This document shows, piece by piece, positions 18,819 through 31,149 of a stretch of 64,000 nt of DNA. Where the stretch lies: NCBI GenBank assembly GCA_958450325.1, contig OY288241.1, positions 40,238,278 through 40,302,277 of the forward strand. The letters are read 5' to 3'. Below the pieces are notes generated by a model. The model worked only from the letters and a program-made list of their open reading frames with translations, searched no databases and was not told where the DNA came from. The translations under genes were made by a program, and so were the position numbers. The DNA comes from Agrostemma githago. Its lineage: Eukaryota; Streptophyta; Magnoliopsida; Caryophyllales; Caryophyllaceae. Every line of letters begins with the position of its first letter. Positions within the stretch are counted from its first letter, which is position 1.

Positions 18819-21800
18819 ATGCCTGAAATCATAGAGGCGAGCTCTGGGGCGGGTCCGACGGTACCACCGATGATCCCCCCATATGGAATGCCTGCACCTG
18901 GGAGAACGCCTACTGCAACAATCCCAGAGGTGGGGCGTACCAGCCTTTGTGAGACGCCTGATGGAGGCGCTGCAGTCACAGCTGGGCAGGTTGGCCATCA
19001 GAGGCCTAATTTAAACCTCACCCCTCCCCAGGTTCTGCAAACTGCAGCCTTCTTCTCAGCAATGCTTAATCAAGAGTTCACTCCAGAAGACTTGGTAGGC
19101 AGGATTGCTACTACTCCTAGGCAGCTTCACTTTGAGAGTGGAGAAGGTGCCAGGGGTACGAAGCGAACCGCCGCCAGGAATATTCAACGGAAAGCACTGA
19201 AAGTTGCTCAGGGGTATCAACAAGCCCAGAAACGCATCACCAGCAATCAAGAGCAACCAGCTCAACAAGCGTTTTCTATACACACTACAAAGTCCACGGC
19301 TGCCAGGGAAAAGAGGGGTCTGTCTCAAGGCCTCCAAGACCGAATGAGGCATAGAGAGCCTTCATCTAAGCGTCTGGGGGAAAAGCAGGGTGGAGTCTTC
19401 TCTAAGTTGACGCCTACAGGAGAAGAGCAGCCAGTTCCAGGGCTATCTCAAAGCATGCAATCCAGGCTTAACCGGGGGCGGCCGCTTGAGTCAAGACATC
19501 GCCAGGACGACAGCCTTGATCAGGCCCGGAAAAAGAGATCCAGACATCCCTCCCCTGATAAGGAGGACGAAGCTATGAGCAGGCTGCCACCAAGGCTTCG
19601 CTCCCCCAGTACAAGGAAACCGACCCCTGGAAAATGGGATGACCACGAGTACCACTCTGGGGGAGCAGGTCACGAGTGGTAGGCACGCCCACCAAAACTC
19701 CTCTCCACCCTGACGTACAAGAATACCCCATCCCAAAAATTAAAATGCCCTCCGTCAAATTTGACGGGACCTCAGATCCAGAAGATCATTTGGCAGCATT
19801 TGAAAGTCACATGGGCATGTATGATGTAGACGACGCAGTCTGATGCAAAGTCTTTCCAACTACCCTGGTTGGACTAGCCCAGGGATGGTTCAGGGATGTT
19901 CGTCTGGGATCGATCAGCTTCTTCATAGAGTTGGCCGAAGCTTTTTTAGAACAATACGCAGGGAAGAAGAGGCGTCGGCTCACTCGGTTTGACCTGATGA
20001 CCCTAAAACAGAAGAAGGGGGAAAGTGTCAGAGAGTACCTAAAGAGATTTGACCTGTTCTACCAGCAGGTCAGGGAGATTGACGACTCGACTGCTGCATA
20101 CGCTCTGACCATCTCGCTGCTCCCAGGGGAGATGAAGAACCAGATGATCAGAGCTCATCCTGAGACTCTGGCTAAAGCCAGAAAAATTACCGAGGGATTC
20201 ATACTGCAGGAAGAGTTCCACAGCCTGCCGGATACCCCAACAGGACCGACCAGGCCGTAGGGGGGACCGCAGGGTGGACGTGGCAGGAACGAGCAGAACA
20301 TACAGAAAGATGGGGGGATACCCCAAGAAAAGAATGCACAACGTACCAGCCCAGATTCGATAACTACACAGCCCTTAACAAATCCAGGGCGGAGATTTTC
20401 TAACTGGAGAAAGAGACAGCTAAATGGAATCGCCCTAATAAGCCTCGCAGCCCAAAAGGAGACCCGAAAATTTTTTGCACGTTCCACGATTGTGTGGGGC
20501 ACACCACCGAGGAGTGACGCCACCTGAAAGACGAAATTGAGAAGCTTATCAGGAATGGCTGGCTGAGCAATTACGCAGCAAGAAACAAAAGCCAGAAAGA
20601 CGTAACAGATAAGCCTGAAGGCTCAGCACAGACTCGCATGATAATCCATGTGATATCAGGGGATGCGGAGGGCCAAGCAAGCAGGAGAAGCCAAAAAAGG
20701 CAAATCCGAGAGTTGCGAAATCAAATCTACTATGCTGAGAGGGCAGGAAGTCCCAAGGGCACGACCCTAGGCATCACCCCCGAGGATGCAGGGCGGGTAA
20801 TATACCCCCACAGTGACCCTCTGCTACTGTCCCTGGAAATCAGCAACCACATCGTAAAAAGATGCATGGTAGATACAGGAGCGTACACCAATCTATTGTA
20901 TAAGGATGCATTTGAAAAGGATGAATCTGGAAAAAAGGCACCTGAAGCCAACCACTGGATCCCTGTATGGGTTTAACGGGGCAAGTGTACTCCCCATGGG
21001 TATCATTGACTTACCGGTAACATTTGGGGAAGGAGCCTCCGCCAGGAATGTCAAGGCCTCATTTGTTGTAGTAGACGCGAGGTCTGCATAAAACGCCCTG
21101 ATAGGCAGAGCTACCTTGGACGAAATCGAAGCAGCCATATCAATCAGGGCTCTGACTATAGCCTATGTAACAGATTTTGGCATGGAAGGGAAAATTCATG
21201 GGGATCAGGAGTCAGCCAGACAATGCTATTCTGTGGCCCTGCAAACCCATGAAACCGAAAGAAAGGGAAAAAGAAAAGCTGACAGTTCCCCCAGCAGGGA
21301 GGGTGAGATCCCAGCCACACAGCAGGCAGCTGACCACCTGGAACCTGGGGGGAGAGTATGCTGGTGGACCTAGAGCCTGGCAGACAAGTCCTCATAGGAG
21401 CCGATCTGGAGGCTTCCTACCAGACGGAGCTAATCAGGGTCCTGAGGGATAATAGGGACGTGTTCGCCTACTCGGCAGACGAAATGCCGGGGGTCAACCC
21501 GGCTTATATCGTTCACAGGCTGAACGTGAATCCAGAGGCCCGCCCTGTGAAACAAAAGAAAAGAAACATGTCCGCAGAGAAGGACCTAGCCATAAGGAGG
21601 AAATAGAAAAACTTTTGAAAGCAGATTTCATTGAAATATGTGATTACCCTGAATGGCTGGCAAATATTGTAATGGTGAAAAAATCCTCAGGCGCATGGAG
21701 AATGTGCGTGGACTTCACGAATCTCAACATGGCCTGCCCAAAAGACTGTTATCCCCTTCCCAGAATAGACCAGCTGGTAGACGCCACCAGTGGGTACTCC

Positions 21801-24540
21801 ATGCTAAGCTTTCTGGATGCCTTTTCAGGGTACCATCAGGTGTACTTGTGGCAGCCTGACCGGGTGAGGTGTGCCTTCATCACCAGCCATGGCACTTATA
21901 TGTACAAAATGATGCCGTTTGGACTAAAGAACGCAGGCGCCACCTACCAGCAATTAGTAGACAAGGTCTTTGAAAAACAGAAGGGTAGGAATTTGGAGGC
22001 CTACGTCGACGATGCAATCGTAAAAAGCAAAGGGGACAAGGAGCACTTGACGGACTTACAAGAAACCTTCTCCTCCCTGCGCGCTTACAAGATGAAGCTC
22101 AACCCCAAGAAATGCACATTCGGAGTTCCCTCCGGAAAATTCCTGGGTTTTCTGGTCAACGAAAGGGGGATAGACGCCAACCCTGAAAAGGTTCAGGCAG
22201 TCTTGGACCTTCCAGAACCGAAGACCATTAGAGATATCCAGCGCCTAACTGGCAGGATGGCTACCCTGGCACGCTTCATCGCCAGGTCAGCAGACAAATC
22301 AACTCTGTTCTTCAAGGTGTTGAAAGGCAACAAACAGTTTAAATGGGAAGACGAGCAGAAAGAAGCCTTTAGACAACTAAAGGAACATTTGATAAAACTC
22401 CATACCCTGGCAAGGCCAGTGGCAGGGGAAATTTTTTCCTTTACATCGCTGTGACCAACTCGATAGTAAGTACAGTCATCTTAAGGGAGGAAGCAGGCTC
22501 TCAACAGCCTATATACTTTGTGAGTCATGCCCTGGGGGCAGCCGAGAAAAATTACCCAATGGTTGAGAACGCAGCATACGCAGTCATCGTTGCAGCCCAA
22601 AAGCTCAGACCATACTTCGAAGCACACCCTGTTGTAGTACTAACAGACCAACCATTGGAAAAAGTCTTGGAAAAATTTGAGAAATCAGGAAGGTTGCTGA
22701 AATGGGCCGCCGAGTTAAGCGGGCTCGGAATATCCTATCAGCCCAGGGCAGCCATCAAAGCACAAGCCCTGGCGGATTTCCTGGCCGAGTGCTCTCATTC
22801 AGAGGAAGATGATCCCCCCACCGGAGAATGGGTGGTATACACGGACGGATCTTTCACGACTAATGGTGTAGGGGCAGGGGTCGTATTGACCAGCCCCGAA
22901 GGAACGGACTTTGAGCATGCTCTCAGGTTCACCTTCCCGACATCCAACAACGAGGCTGAGTATGAGACCGTCCTTGCAGGCATAAAATTGGCCAAAGCCG
23001 CAGGGGCAGAGCGGGTTATTCTAGCAAAACAGACTCCCAGCTCATCGCCAACCAAATCAATGGGGAATATGAAGCAAGAGACCAGGCAATGGCCGCGTAT
23101 TTGGAAAAGGTGAAGCAAGAACTGTCAGGACTCAAGTCCTATGAAATCAGACAGATCCCCCGGTCCCAGAATAACCGGGCAAATGCTCTGTCAAAACTGG
23201 CCAGCTCCAGCTTACAAGACATATGAAGATCGGTCTGGGTGGACGTGGTCCAAGAAAAATCTACCACCCCCTGCCAACCAGTCACTGTCGTGGAGGAAAA
23301 TGGCCCTGGAAATTGGATGACTCCAATCATCCAATTCAAAAAACATGGAATCCTACTACTTGACCCCACTCAAAAAAGAAAAACGCTGGCAAGGGCCGCA
23401 TGGTTTATACTAATAGGAGATGACTTGTACAAAAAATTGTTTTCCTCACCCCTGCGCAAGTGTCTGGGGGCAGGGCAGGCAGAGGAGGTCCTAGACGACA
23501 TTCATTCAGGAATCTGCAGGCACCACATAGGAGGAAGGTCCCTGGCCCACAAAGCCCTGAGAGTAGGGTCCTACTGGCCAACCCTGCTAGCGGACGCAAA
23601 AGATCTGACTCGAAAATGCAGAAAGTGCCAACTCTTTGCCCCATCAGTCCATGCTCCAGCCCAGGAGCTCAGGCCAATCTTGTCCCCCATTCCTTTCGCT
23701 CAATGGGGAATGGACATACTGGGCCCCTTTACTGCAGCCACAGGAGGTCGGAAGTTCTTAATAGTAGGGATTGACTACTGGGTCAAAGCTGAAGCAGTCC
23801 CTAACATCACTGAGCCTGCAGTCAGGAAAGTCATCTGGAGGAATATCATTACCAGATTTGGCCTACCAAAGATGCTAGTTTTCGATCACGGAAGGCAGTT
23901 TGACAACAACCCCCTGAGAATCTGGCTGAAAGGACACGGAATAGCAGTCGCCTATTCCGCCGTCTGCCATCCACAAACTAATGGGCAAGCTGAGGCCGCC
24001 AACAAGCAAATCCTGAATGGGCTAAAGAAAATGGTAGACGATCTCAAGGGTAGATGGGCAGACGAATTACCAAGCATCCTGTGGTCAATCAGAACCACAC
24101 GCAAAGAGTCTACAGGTCAGACTCCCTTTGGCCTGGTCTATGGAGCAGAGGCCTTGCTACCCATAGAAGCCCGAATACCAACCCTGAGGTCCCAACAATA
24201 TAGTCGGGCGGATAACGAAGCATCAATGGCTGAAGCCCTGGACTTAGTCCACGAAGTCAGGGAGGAGGCCAGCATTAACATAGCCGCCTATCAGCAAAAA
24301 ATGAGAAGGGTGTACAACAGAAGGGTAAATGAAAGAAGCTTCCAAGTGGGAGACCTGGTCTTAAGGAAAATGCAGGCGGTGGGAAAATCACGAGAGCATG
24401 GAAAGCTGAGCGCCAACTGAGAGGGCCCATATGAGGTAACCCAGATTAAGGGGTCAGGCACCTACAGGATCGCCAACCTTGGAGGCCAAGAGTTAGCTGC
24501 CCACTGGAATGCAGACACCTTGAAGAAATACTACGTCTAA
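18819..24540 (+). pseudogene. El-2 gag-pol, heavily broken
   Basis: Start MPEIIEASSGAG at 18819. Domains in order: gag (to about 20550, with RNA-binding motif CTFHDCVGHTTEE), protease (MVDTGAYTNLLY, 20869-20904), RT (YVDDAIVKSK, about 22000-22030), RNase H remnant (22450-22760), archaeal-type RNase H (VYTDGSFTTNG, about 22835), integrase (22850-24540; WGMDILGPF, FDHGRQFDNN, NGQAEAANK). Stops occur at 19680, 19843, 20258, 20400, 20516, 21089, 21604 and 24418, with frame changes near 19660, 20925, 21350, 22430 and 23030. Several stops replace Trp, Cys or Gln found in El-4. The product would be a polyprotein cut into capsid and replication enzymes. Unable to act on its own. Confidence 0.88.
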
Positions 24541-24719
24541 AAACTAGGAAGCTAAGTAGCTCTTTTTTGCTTTTTAAAGAAAACTGGCGGAGGACGGTCA
24601 AAATAGATATGTCGACGACTCCGACCACAAATGATTGTAGCAATCTCCGAAGAAATGAAAAGTTTACAATCCATACTCATTGTCTGTTCAAAATTAGCAG
24701 CTTTTCACACACAAACGAG

Positions 24720-25260
24720 CAGGGGGCAATTGGGGGAGGCCCCCCTGTTGCTGAAACCAAGGAAAATAGACCCCCCAACAAAAATTTAAAAGTCCCCTTG
24801 CCTACCTCTGGGCAGACAGGGGGCAGGCCCCCTGGACTTCGACCAGAAGCGAGAACCAGGCCGGGCCCCATGCGCCAAATAAACAAGGACTGGGGGCAAT
24901 CCCCCCAACCTTGTATAAAAAACGCCAAAAACCCTCTCCCTGCCTCTGGGCAGGCAGGGGGCAGGCCCCCTGGACTTCGAACAGAAGCCAGGGTCAGGCC
25001 AGGCTTCGCACGCCAAACAAACAAGGACTGGGGGTAATCCCCCCAACCTTGTATAAAAAATGGCAAAAACCCCCTCCCGGCCTCTAGGCAGGCAAGGGGC
25101 AGGCCCCCTGGACTTCGAACGGAAGCCACGGTCAGGCCAGGCTTCGCACGCCAAAACAAACAAGGACTGGGGGCAATCCCCCCAACCTTGTATAAAAAAC
25201 ACACAAACCCCTCCCTGCCTCTGGGCAGGCAGGGGGCAGGCCCCCTGGATTTCAAACAGA
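24720..25260 (+). repeat. El-2 3' tandem repeats, GC-rich palindromic units
   Basis: Four units of about 120-125 bp. Each has CTGGGCAGGCAGGGGGCAGG (variants), CCCCTGGACTTCGAAC, AACAAGGACTGGGGGCAATC and CCCCAACCTTGTATAAAAAA. Units are open in several frames, which creates false ORFs on both strands. Similar arrays lie in El-4. Such arrays between pol and the antisense ORF are known in Retand elements. Confidence 0.85.
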
Positions 25261-25507
25261 TTAAAAGAAAGACATTCAGGTCGGGCCATATCTTAAAAAA
25301 GAAAAAGAAGACAGAAATAAAAGAAAGACATTCATAACAGATTAAGTGTTTTTACAAGAGAGCATTAAAAGATCCAAGAACAAGGGGACTAAAATATTAC
25401 AAGGCAGCCGGCCACATCAAAGCTCGGCGCAAAGTTAAAAATTATCATAAGGATAAAAGCACAGCAGGATCAGGACAGGAGCCCTCAGAAGACAATTCCT
25501 CTGCACA
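25261..25507. other. El-2 spacer after the tandem repeats
   Basis: A-rich, with a duplicated AAAAGAAAGACATTCA (25262 and 25321). No gene seen; it would be the 3' UTR of the antisense ORF. Confidence 0.5.
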
Positions 25508-27882
25508 TTAAGCATTGGGAGCATCCTGACTGGGACCAGCAGCCTCCTCAGGCGGCCTGTTAGCCCGGGCTTCATTCTTGACAGATTAAAGGCTTCTGAA
25601 GGCATCCTCGTTGAAATCAGGGAACATCTCCCTGATTACTTCCATGACAAGTTCCAGCGAAGAGTTGGCCCCATCCTGAAAACTTGTATCCACCGCAATT
25701 TCAGTTTCCTCCGAAATGGCATCTTTCTCCTTTTGCCATTCCTCGCCTTTGATCTTCAGATCATCCTGGGCCTGCTTAAGTTCTAAGTCAGCCTTGGACA
25801 GACCCTCCTCCAAGTCGACCGCCCTTCTTTTTGCATGCTCCATCTCAACCAAAGACCTTTTTACTTGCTCCATCGCCAGCCTGCTCTCTTTCAAATCCGC
25901 CTCCAGCTTTGATACTTCCCTCACAGCCTTCTCCCCCTGAAGCTTTCATTGAGTCGCCTGACCCTTTGCTTCCTCCAGCTCACCCTCCTGCTTCGCCAGC
26001 TTATCCTTCAAATTGCTGATCAGGGCGACATCCCTCTCAACCATGGCCAGACGATCAGGAGGGGGAACCCCAGGGGTGAGAACCAGCTCCTCATCACTCA
26101 GGCGGCTGAGAGCCGCCAGCTCAGCAGAGGCTTGCACCACCCTTGAGGTGCGCTGGATGTACTGGATCACTTGGTTGGAGGTAGAAGTTACAAACTTGGT
26201 GAGGCGATCTGCCAAGACGGCACCAGAGTCTGAAAGCAGGGCAGACACGTCCACATTATCGCCCGCAGTATAGTGGAATTCCGTATTTTCCTCTGAGAAG
26301 AGGGTGCCTGGAATGTCACGGGCAGGGCGCTTGGGCTCAGGGGTCTCAACATCGGCCTCCAGGTCAACCACATGTGTAGCCCCAGAAGGCTCTCTATCTC
26401 TCTTTCTCCTGCATTCCAAGGGGACGCTCTCCCCAGTTCCTTCAGAATCAGCAGGGCGTGATCCCTGGGGAGTGTGAGTCCCAGCAGGGGAATCACCCCG
26501 CTTGCCAGCAGGGGAAGGGGTGGCCTCTGAGGTAACCTCCGCCTCTGCACCCTGGACATCAGAGGGAGGAGCCGTCGGCTTTGCAGAAGGTAGTCTTGGA
26601 GGGAGGGGGAGCCTTCGACTGGCTGAAAGACTCTTCACGTACTTCATTAGATTCTTCTCACCCTTCTTATAGTTTGAAGGAAAGGAGGGACGCTTTGAAA
26701 CAATCAGGAAATCCTCGTTCAAGCCAAGTCTCCTTATCTCCTTCATTGACCAAAGGCGAGAATTGGAATCTGCAGGGCAAAAGAATAACCAGTTAAGAAG
26801 AAACATAGAAAAACAGAGCTTCAGAGCAACAAGGCCGATGAAAATCCCTGAACTACCTTCTTCAAGGCCAGGAATCAGGCCCACTCGGCCCAAATAGTTA
26901 TCTGTGGCTATGAGCTCTACATGAGGGAGCCAGAAGCCAGGGCCACAAACGCCGGACTTGTCAATAACAGCCACAAATTTTTTTATCAGCTTCTCGTCCA
27001 TCCTGTTCAGTTTTACCTCCAGGGCTTTCCCCCCAACGCCTGGATGGTACTCCTCACGAGTTTCCAGGCGAGTATGGACGTGATTCCTAAAGTTCCTAGG
27101 AATCTTCCACCCGGAAGCGCTGTGTACATATAAAAAATTGTTCTTCCAGTCTTTCAGACAGTTTAAAGCCGGCCAGACTAAAGTATATCCCTTCTGCCTT
27201 TGAAGGGACCAATACCCAGGGGAGCCATCCCCCTGATGAAGACACCATCTGTAGCCCCACCATATAACGCAGGGCGTCAACGGAGGGGCCCTCCCCATGA
27301 AAAATGCAGGTCCATGTATAGGATATTAACGACCTGATCGCCGTAGCAGTTAACTGGGCTATGGCCACATCATCCTCCTGAAGGCCTCCTCCAGGAAGGG
27401 GTGCAGAGGGAATCGCAGGCCGAACTCTAAGCTTTTATGATAAACGGCTATGCAGCCGTCAGGGGGACAACATACTGTATCTTTTTCCCCTGGGACTACA
27501 ATCGTGTACCCCTCCCCAAAATTGTAAAAACCCTCAATAGCCTCAGCAGCGTTAAGTGCTAAAATTAAATCTCGATTTTTGGCTTCTGGGTAAGTTCTCA
27601 AAGGGATCTGGTACTTGGCCTTATCTAAGTAATATGTCCTCCCCTTCTCTCTGGGGACAAGAGGACCGGCAATTTTGGAGGGGTTTATCTCCATTGCCTC
27701 GTCGTCGAAATCGACGACATCAAAGGGGGCAGGTTCAGGGGAATTGGCATCCTCTCTCTCAAAGTAATCCTCCCTAATAGACCTAACCCAGAGGAGGAGG
27801 CCAGGTCAGCCCTACCCTCCTCCCTACCCTCCGTCCTCTCAAACGACGGATCGACGAATGTGAGAATACGAGCACGAGACAT
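25508..27882 (-). pseudogene. El-2 antisense ORF 1 (putative gypsy-type transposon protein, PF04195-like)
   Basis: Begins MSRARILTF on - . Recognisable parts: GRTYYLDKAKYQIPLRTYPE, LEFGLRFPLHPFLEEAFRRM, WKNNFLYVHSASGWKIP, which fit the family annotated as putative gypsy-type transposon protein. The C-terminal third is a coiled coil (DRLAMVERDVALISNLKDKL, EVSKLEADLKESR). An 87-bp intron (26770-26856, GTAGTT...CTGCAG) is conserved in El-4. Breaks: a frame change near 27770, one in the G run at 27229-27233, stops at 25946 and 25586. Function unknown; such antisense ORFs are a feature of the Tat lineage. Confidence 0.8.
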
Positions 27883-28093
27883 TGAATTAGGAAGGGAAAA
27901 TATGAGGAAATTAAAAGACGGGAATATAGGGTAAGATTCTAACCTAGAACGATGATCGCCGCTTGAAAATCCAAAGGGAAAAGCTCCTCAGTCTTAAGAA
28001 AAGTTCTCGACAATGGAAGAGTATGGAGAAGAATGAGGAGGTTTTTGAGTTTGAAAAAAGTGTGAAAGAGGGAAATAGGGGGAGGAGAGAGAC

Positions 28094-28100
28094 TTATATA
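28094..28100 (-). promoter_or_regulatory. TATA box of El-2 antisense ORF 1
   Basis: TATATAA on -, about 215 bp upstream of the ATG at 27882. An equivalent box lies at the same relative place in El-4 (61591-61598). Confidence 0.55.
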
Positions 28101-28382
28101 AGCCCAGATAACTGAAGGGTAGCCCCTAACAGTGCCTCCCCAAGAACTGCCCCACGTGTCACATTTTGAACATCAACCGCCCACCTCTTCCCAAGAAGAG
28201 CCTCGAAAAGGCAAAGGGTGTCAGAGGATTGATCATCCTGTAACGTCATCCCTGCATTCATTAAAAAAAACCGCATAAAAACCGCCTGATCTTTCATTCA
28301 TTGAAAAAGGCCCAAAGATGGGCAAGTTACATTCAAGACAAAATAAAATAAAGTACAAAAGGAGTCTGACTCTCTGGCTCAA

Positions 28383-29002
28383 TTAACCAGCCTGCGAAAC
28401 CTGAGCAGGCCTAGTCATCATCAGGGCCTGAGTAATTCCTTGGGCTGTAGTCATCCAGGGCTGAGTGGCTGACCCCCATTCCCAATCATCAAAGTCCTTG
28501 AAAGGGTCAGTAGGGAAGTCATCCTCACCACCGCCGGAGGAGTAGCCTTGACCTTCACTATCCCCGGAATCGCGGCTACTGATATCCCAGTCCCTGCCGT
28601 AAGGAACCGTCCTGACATCATCACAGGAACCACAACCCACCTTCTTCACAGGAGAAGAAGGCCCGACTCAGGAGAAGAGTTAAACTCAGGGCAGTTAGGA
28701 ACGAACTGCTCTGGGTGTAACCAGGGGAAGCACGTATAGCACCTCCGATCAAAACAGCCAGAGCAGCGCTTAATCATGGGCCCAAGTGGGGATGAGGGTT
28801 GTATAGGACGCTTGCCTACCCTAGCAGCTCTCCTTCTAGCAGCTCTCCTCCTCGCATTCCGAGAAGAGTGAAGCTGAAGTCGCCTGCTGCGACGCAGGTC
28901 CAGGAAAGCCGCCCTTGGATATCTCAACCTCCAGAATCCCTTGAAACGAAAAGTACCCACACGAACTCCGTAGCGAAGAACTGTTTTCTTAATCCAAGAC
29001 AT
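28383..29002 (-). pseudogene. El-2 antisense ORF 2: Arg-rich, Cys-rich and acidic protein
   Basis: Read on -, MSWIKKTVLRYGVR opens a frame with an Arg-rich segment (RNARRRAARRRAARVGKR), a Cys cluster (KRCSGCFDRRCYTC, then C about 14 residues later), and after a frame change near 28655 an acidic tail with DPFKDFDDWEW. The tail is also present at the end of El-4 (DPFKDFPDWDW), so it is under shared descent. I do not recognise a family. The Cys spacing may bind zinc. A leader on - runs from 29002 up toward the LTR. Confidence 0.5.
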
Positions 29003-29312
29003 TGTTCTTTGAAATGAGGCTAAAAGAAGAATTTGAGGATGGAACGTGAAAATGGTGGAGACCAGAATTTATACAAAGGCAAGACCAGAATTTATAGAAA
29101 AGCCAATCACCGAAAGGACACGCTACCCAAAAATTCTCTTTGCAGGAGAGGTAATCATGAGCCAAGAACATTCCAACTCTTTGCATACCCAATGCAGTTG
29201 AGTTTCTTTCCTCGGGAACACGCAGCGCATTAAATGCTAAGGAATCAACCTCCCATCCTAGAGATCGCCTGCCATGGGGAGCCCTGCTTCCCCTTAGCCG
29301 GCGAGGGCCAAT
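29003..29312. other. El-2 region before the 3' LTR
   Basis: Contains a direct repeat of AAGACCAGAATTTATA-like units near 29058 and 29083. No typical polypurine tract adjoins the 3' LTR; the bases before it are GGCGAGGGCCAAT. Confidence 0.5.
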
Positions 29313-29987
29313 TGATGGGGGTCGGTAGCCTGCATTGAGTCACCTGCCATTTGGGTCCCAGGATGGCCCGACCCAGGAATGAAGAAGAGCCTGCCCGGCA
29401 GGCCATTAAGCGAGGAGTCATCACTCCAAGGCACCCACCTGCCCGGCAGGTCAACACCGCCCAACAAGCAGGGCAACCGAGACCCCCTGCCTTCTGATCC
29501 TCAGGGTGTCTACATACCCAGCAGGGGCAGGGGAAACCAGGGGCTCTCCCGTTCGCCTAAGGTAAAGGGGAATGAGTGGATGAGGTGAAGTCACTTGTCA
29601 CCCTCTCGTCCACCCATTCTCTCAATCTCTCTCTCTTACCTTCCTCTCTCTTGTGGGAAGTTATAAATACTCTTCCATTTCCCACAAAGAGGAGGTCGGA
29701 ATTTCTCTCTAAACTCTCACTCTATAACTGCCACCTAGTTCCTCACGAGCTAGGTTCCTAAAGGCAATTCACGGACTGACTTAGGCATCGGAGAAGGTTC
29801 CCCCAGACACCTCCGGGGCCCTGTGCGTTCATTGTGCAGGGACAGACCGTCTCCGCCGGGAAGGTCCGATCGTCAGAGTGAGGAGAAGGAGAGCTCAAAG
29901 GAAGTCAAGCACAGTTCATCCAGGCATCAATAGCATTTGTCAAGATCCGAATTCAAAGTCGGGTTTAATTGTTTCCATACCGGAACA
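29313..29987 (+). repeat. El-2 3' LTR
   Basis: 675 bp, same ends as the 5' LTR. It has about 17 bp (near 29444-29470) that the 5' LTR lacks and lacks four bases near 29550. Confidence 0.92.
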
Positions 29988-30299
29988 AAATTAAAGGCTA
30001 AGATTAAAACAAAAACTCATACATAAACATTTTTTCCCGGGGAAAAAAAAAATCAATATTTTTCAGAAAAAAAAAATCCAAAAAAAAAAATCGGAATTTT
30101 TTTTTCAAAAAATTTATTTATTTTTTTCCCGAAAAAAAAAACGTTTTTTCCCAAAAAAAAACACACTTATTTTTCCGATAAAATAAACACATTTTTTTCC
30201 CGAAAAAACATTTTTTGGCGGACATTTTTTTCCCAAAAGAAAAAAAATCCGAAAAAACAAATCCTGCAAAAAAATCATTTTTTTAATATTAAAATAAAA

Positions 30300-30880
30300 T
30301 TGGTGTATATAAAAACAATTTCAGTGTACATAATAACTGTTTTAGGGTATATAAAATTCTACTATATCAAATAATTAAGTACATATGACAATTATTTCAG
30401 TGTATATATATGTTGATTAATTGGTATACATAGTAACCATTTGAGTGTATATAACAATAACTATTTTACTGTATATATTGAGTTCTTAAGTGTATATATG
30501 TAGTGAGTTTAATAGCGTATATAATGAGTTTTTTAGTGTATATAACAGTTATTTTGATGTATGTTTCATAGTTGATTAACTTATGTACATATTAATTATT
30601 TGGGTGTATATAACAATTATTTTACTGTATGTATTGAGCTCTTTAGTGTATATATGCAGTGAGTTTAATAACATATATAATGAGTTTTTTAGTGTATATA
30701 TAACAGTTATTTTGATGTATATTTCATTGTTGATTAATTGGTGTACATAAAAACTATTTGAGTGTATATAACAATTATTTTGCTGTATATATTGAGTTTT
30801 TAAGTGTGTATATATATAGTGAGTTTAATAACGTATATAATGAGTTTTTTAGTGTATATAACACTTATTTGGATGTATGT
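30300..30880. repeat. Tandem array, about 160-bp unit made of AGTGTATATAAC motifs
   Basis: Three higher-order units begin near 30410, 30572 and 30730 (GTTGATTAAYT). Within them the short motif TTTTAGTGTATATAAC recurs every 20-35 bp. Confidence 0.8.
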
Positions 30881-30950
30881 TCCATCTTAATCTAATGGTC
30901 TAGATTGTGCCTCAATGGGTGTAAGCAGTTACCCTCCCTCACCGGAACTC

Positions 30951-30974
30951 GTCTCTCTCTCTCTCTCTCTCTCA

Positions 30975-31013
<39 letters not shown>

Positions 31014-31016
31014 TCA

Positions 31017-31058
<42 letters not shown>

Positions 31059-31060
31059 TT
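30951..31060. repeat. (CT)n and (TA)n microsatellite
   Basis: Long CT runs with CACACT interruptions, then (TA)n. It separates two inverted-repeat elements. Confidence 0.95.
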
Positions 31061-31149
31061 AGGTTCATGTGAGAATCACTCCTTTAATGAGAACTATGAG
31101 AAATTTTTTCAACCATCGGATCCTATTATGTGAATGGATGGTTGAGATT

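Larger units (their letters stand above)
18083..29987 (+). mobile_element. El-2: Tat-lineage (Retand-like) Ty3/gypsy retrotransposon, complete but defective
   Basis: It has two LTRs (18083-18741 and 29313-29987) and a perfect 5-bp target duplication AAATT (18078-18082, 29988-29992). The order is LTR, PBS, gag-pro-RT-RNH-aRNH-INT, GC-rich tandem repeats, then two ORFs on the opposite strand, then LTR. This is the Tat/Retand layout. The gag-pol carries ten or more stops and shifts. The LTRs differ by roughly 2-3% substitutions plus a few indels (one of about 17 bp). Confidence 0.9.
18011..30950. mobile_element. AT-rich inverted-repeat element split by El-2
   Basis: Left part 18011-18082 contains CCATTGAGGCACAATCT and ACCATTAGATTAA. 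The right part, near 30885-30925, contains the complement (TTAATCTAATGG and GATTGTGCCTCAATGG). Removing El-2 with one AAATT copy joins both halves into a roughly 1-kb AT-rich element flanked by TA and CT/TA microsatellites. 30000-30290 is poly-T/poly-A with TTTTTTCCCGAAAAAA units, and 30300-30880 a tandem array. Confidence 0.6.

Noticed and set aside
24677..25289. Long overlapping open frames on both strands in the GC-rich repeats (also 58225-58717)
   Set aside because: They come from a tandem repeat that happens to be open in several frames; the translation repeats with the unit.
29270..29312. A canonical polypurine tract before the El-2 3' LTR
   Set aside because: The bases there (GGCGAGGGCCAAT) are not purine-only; I could not define one.
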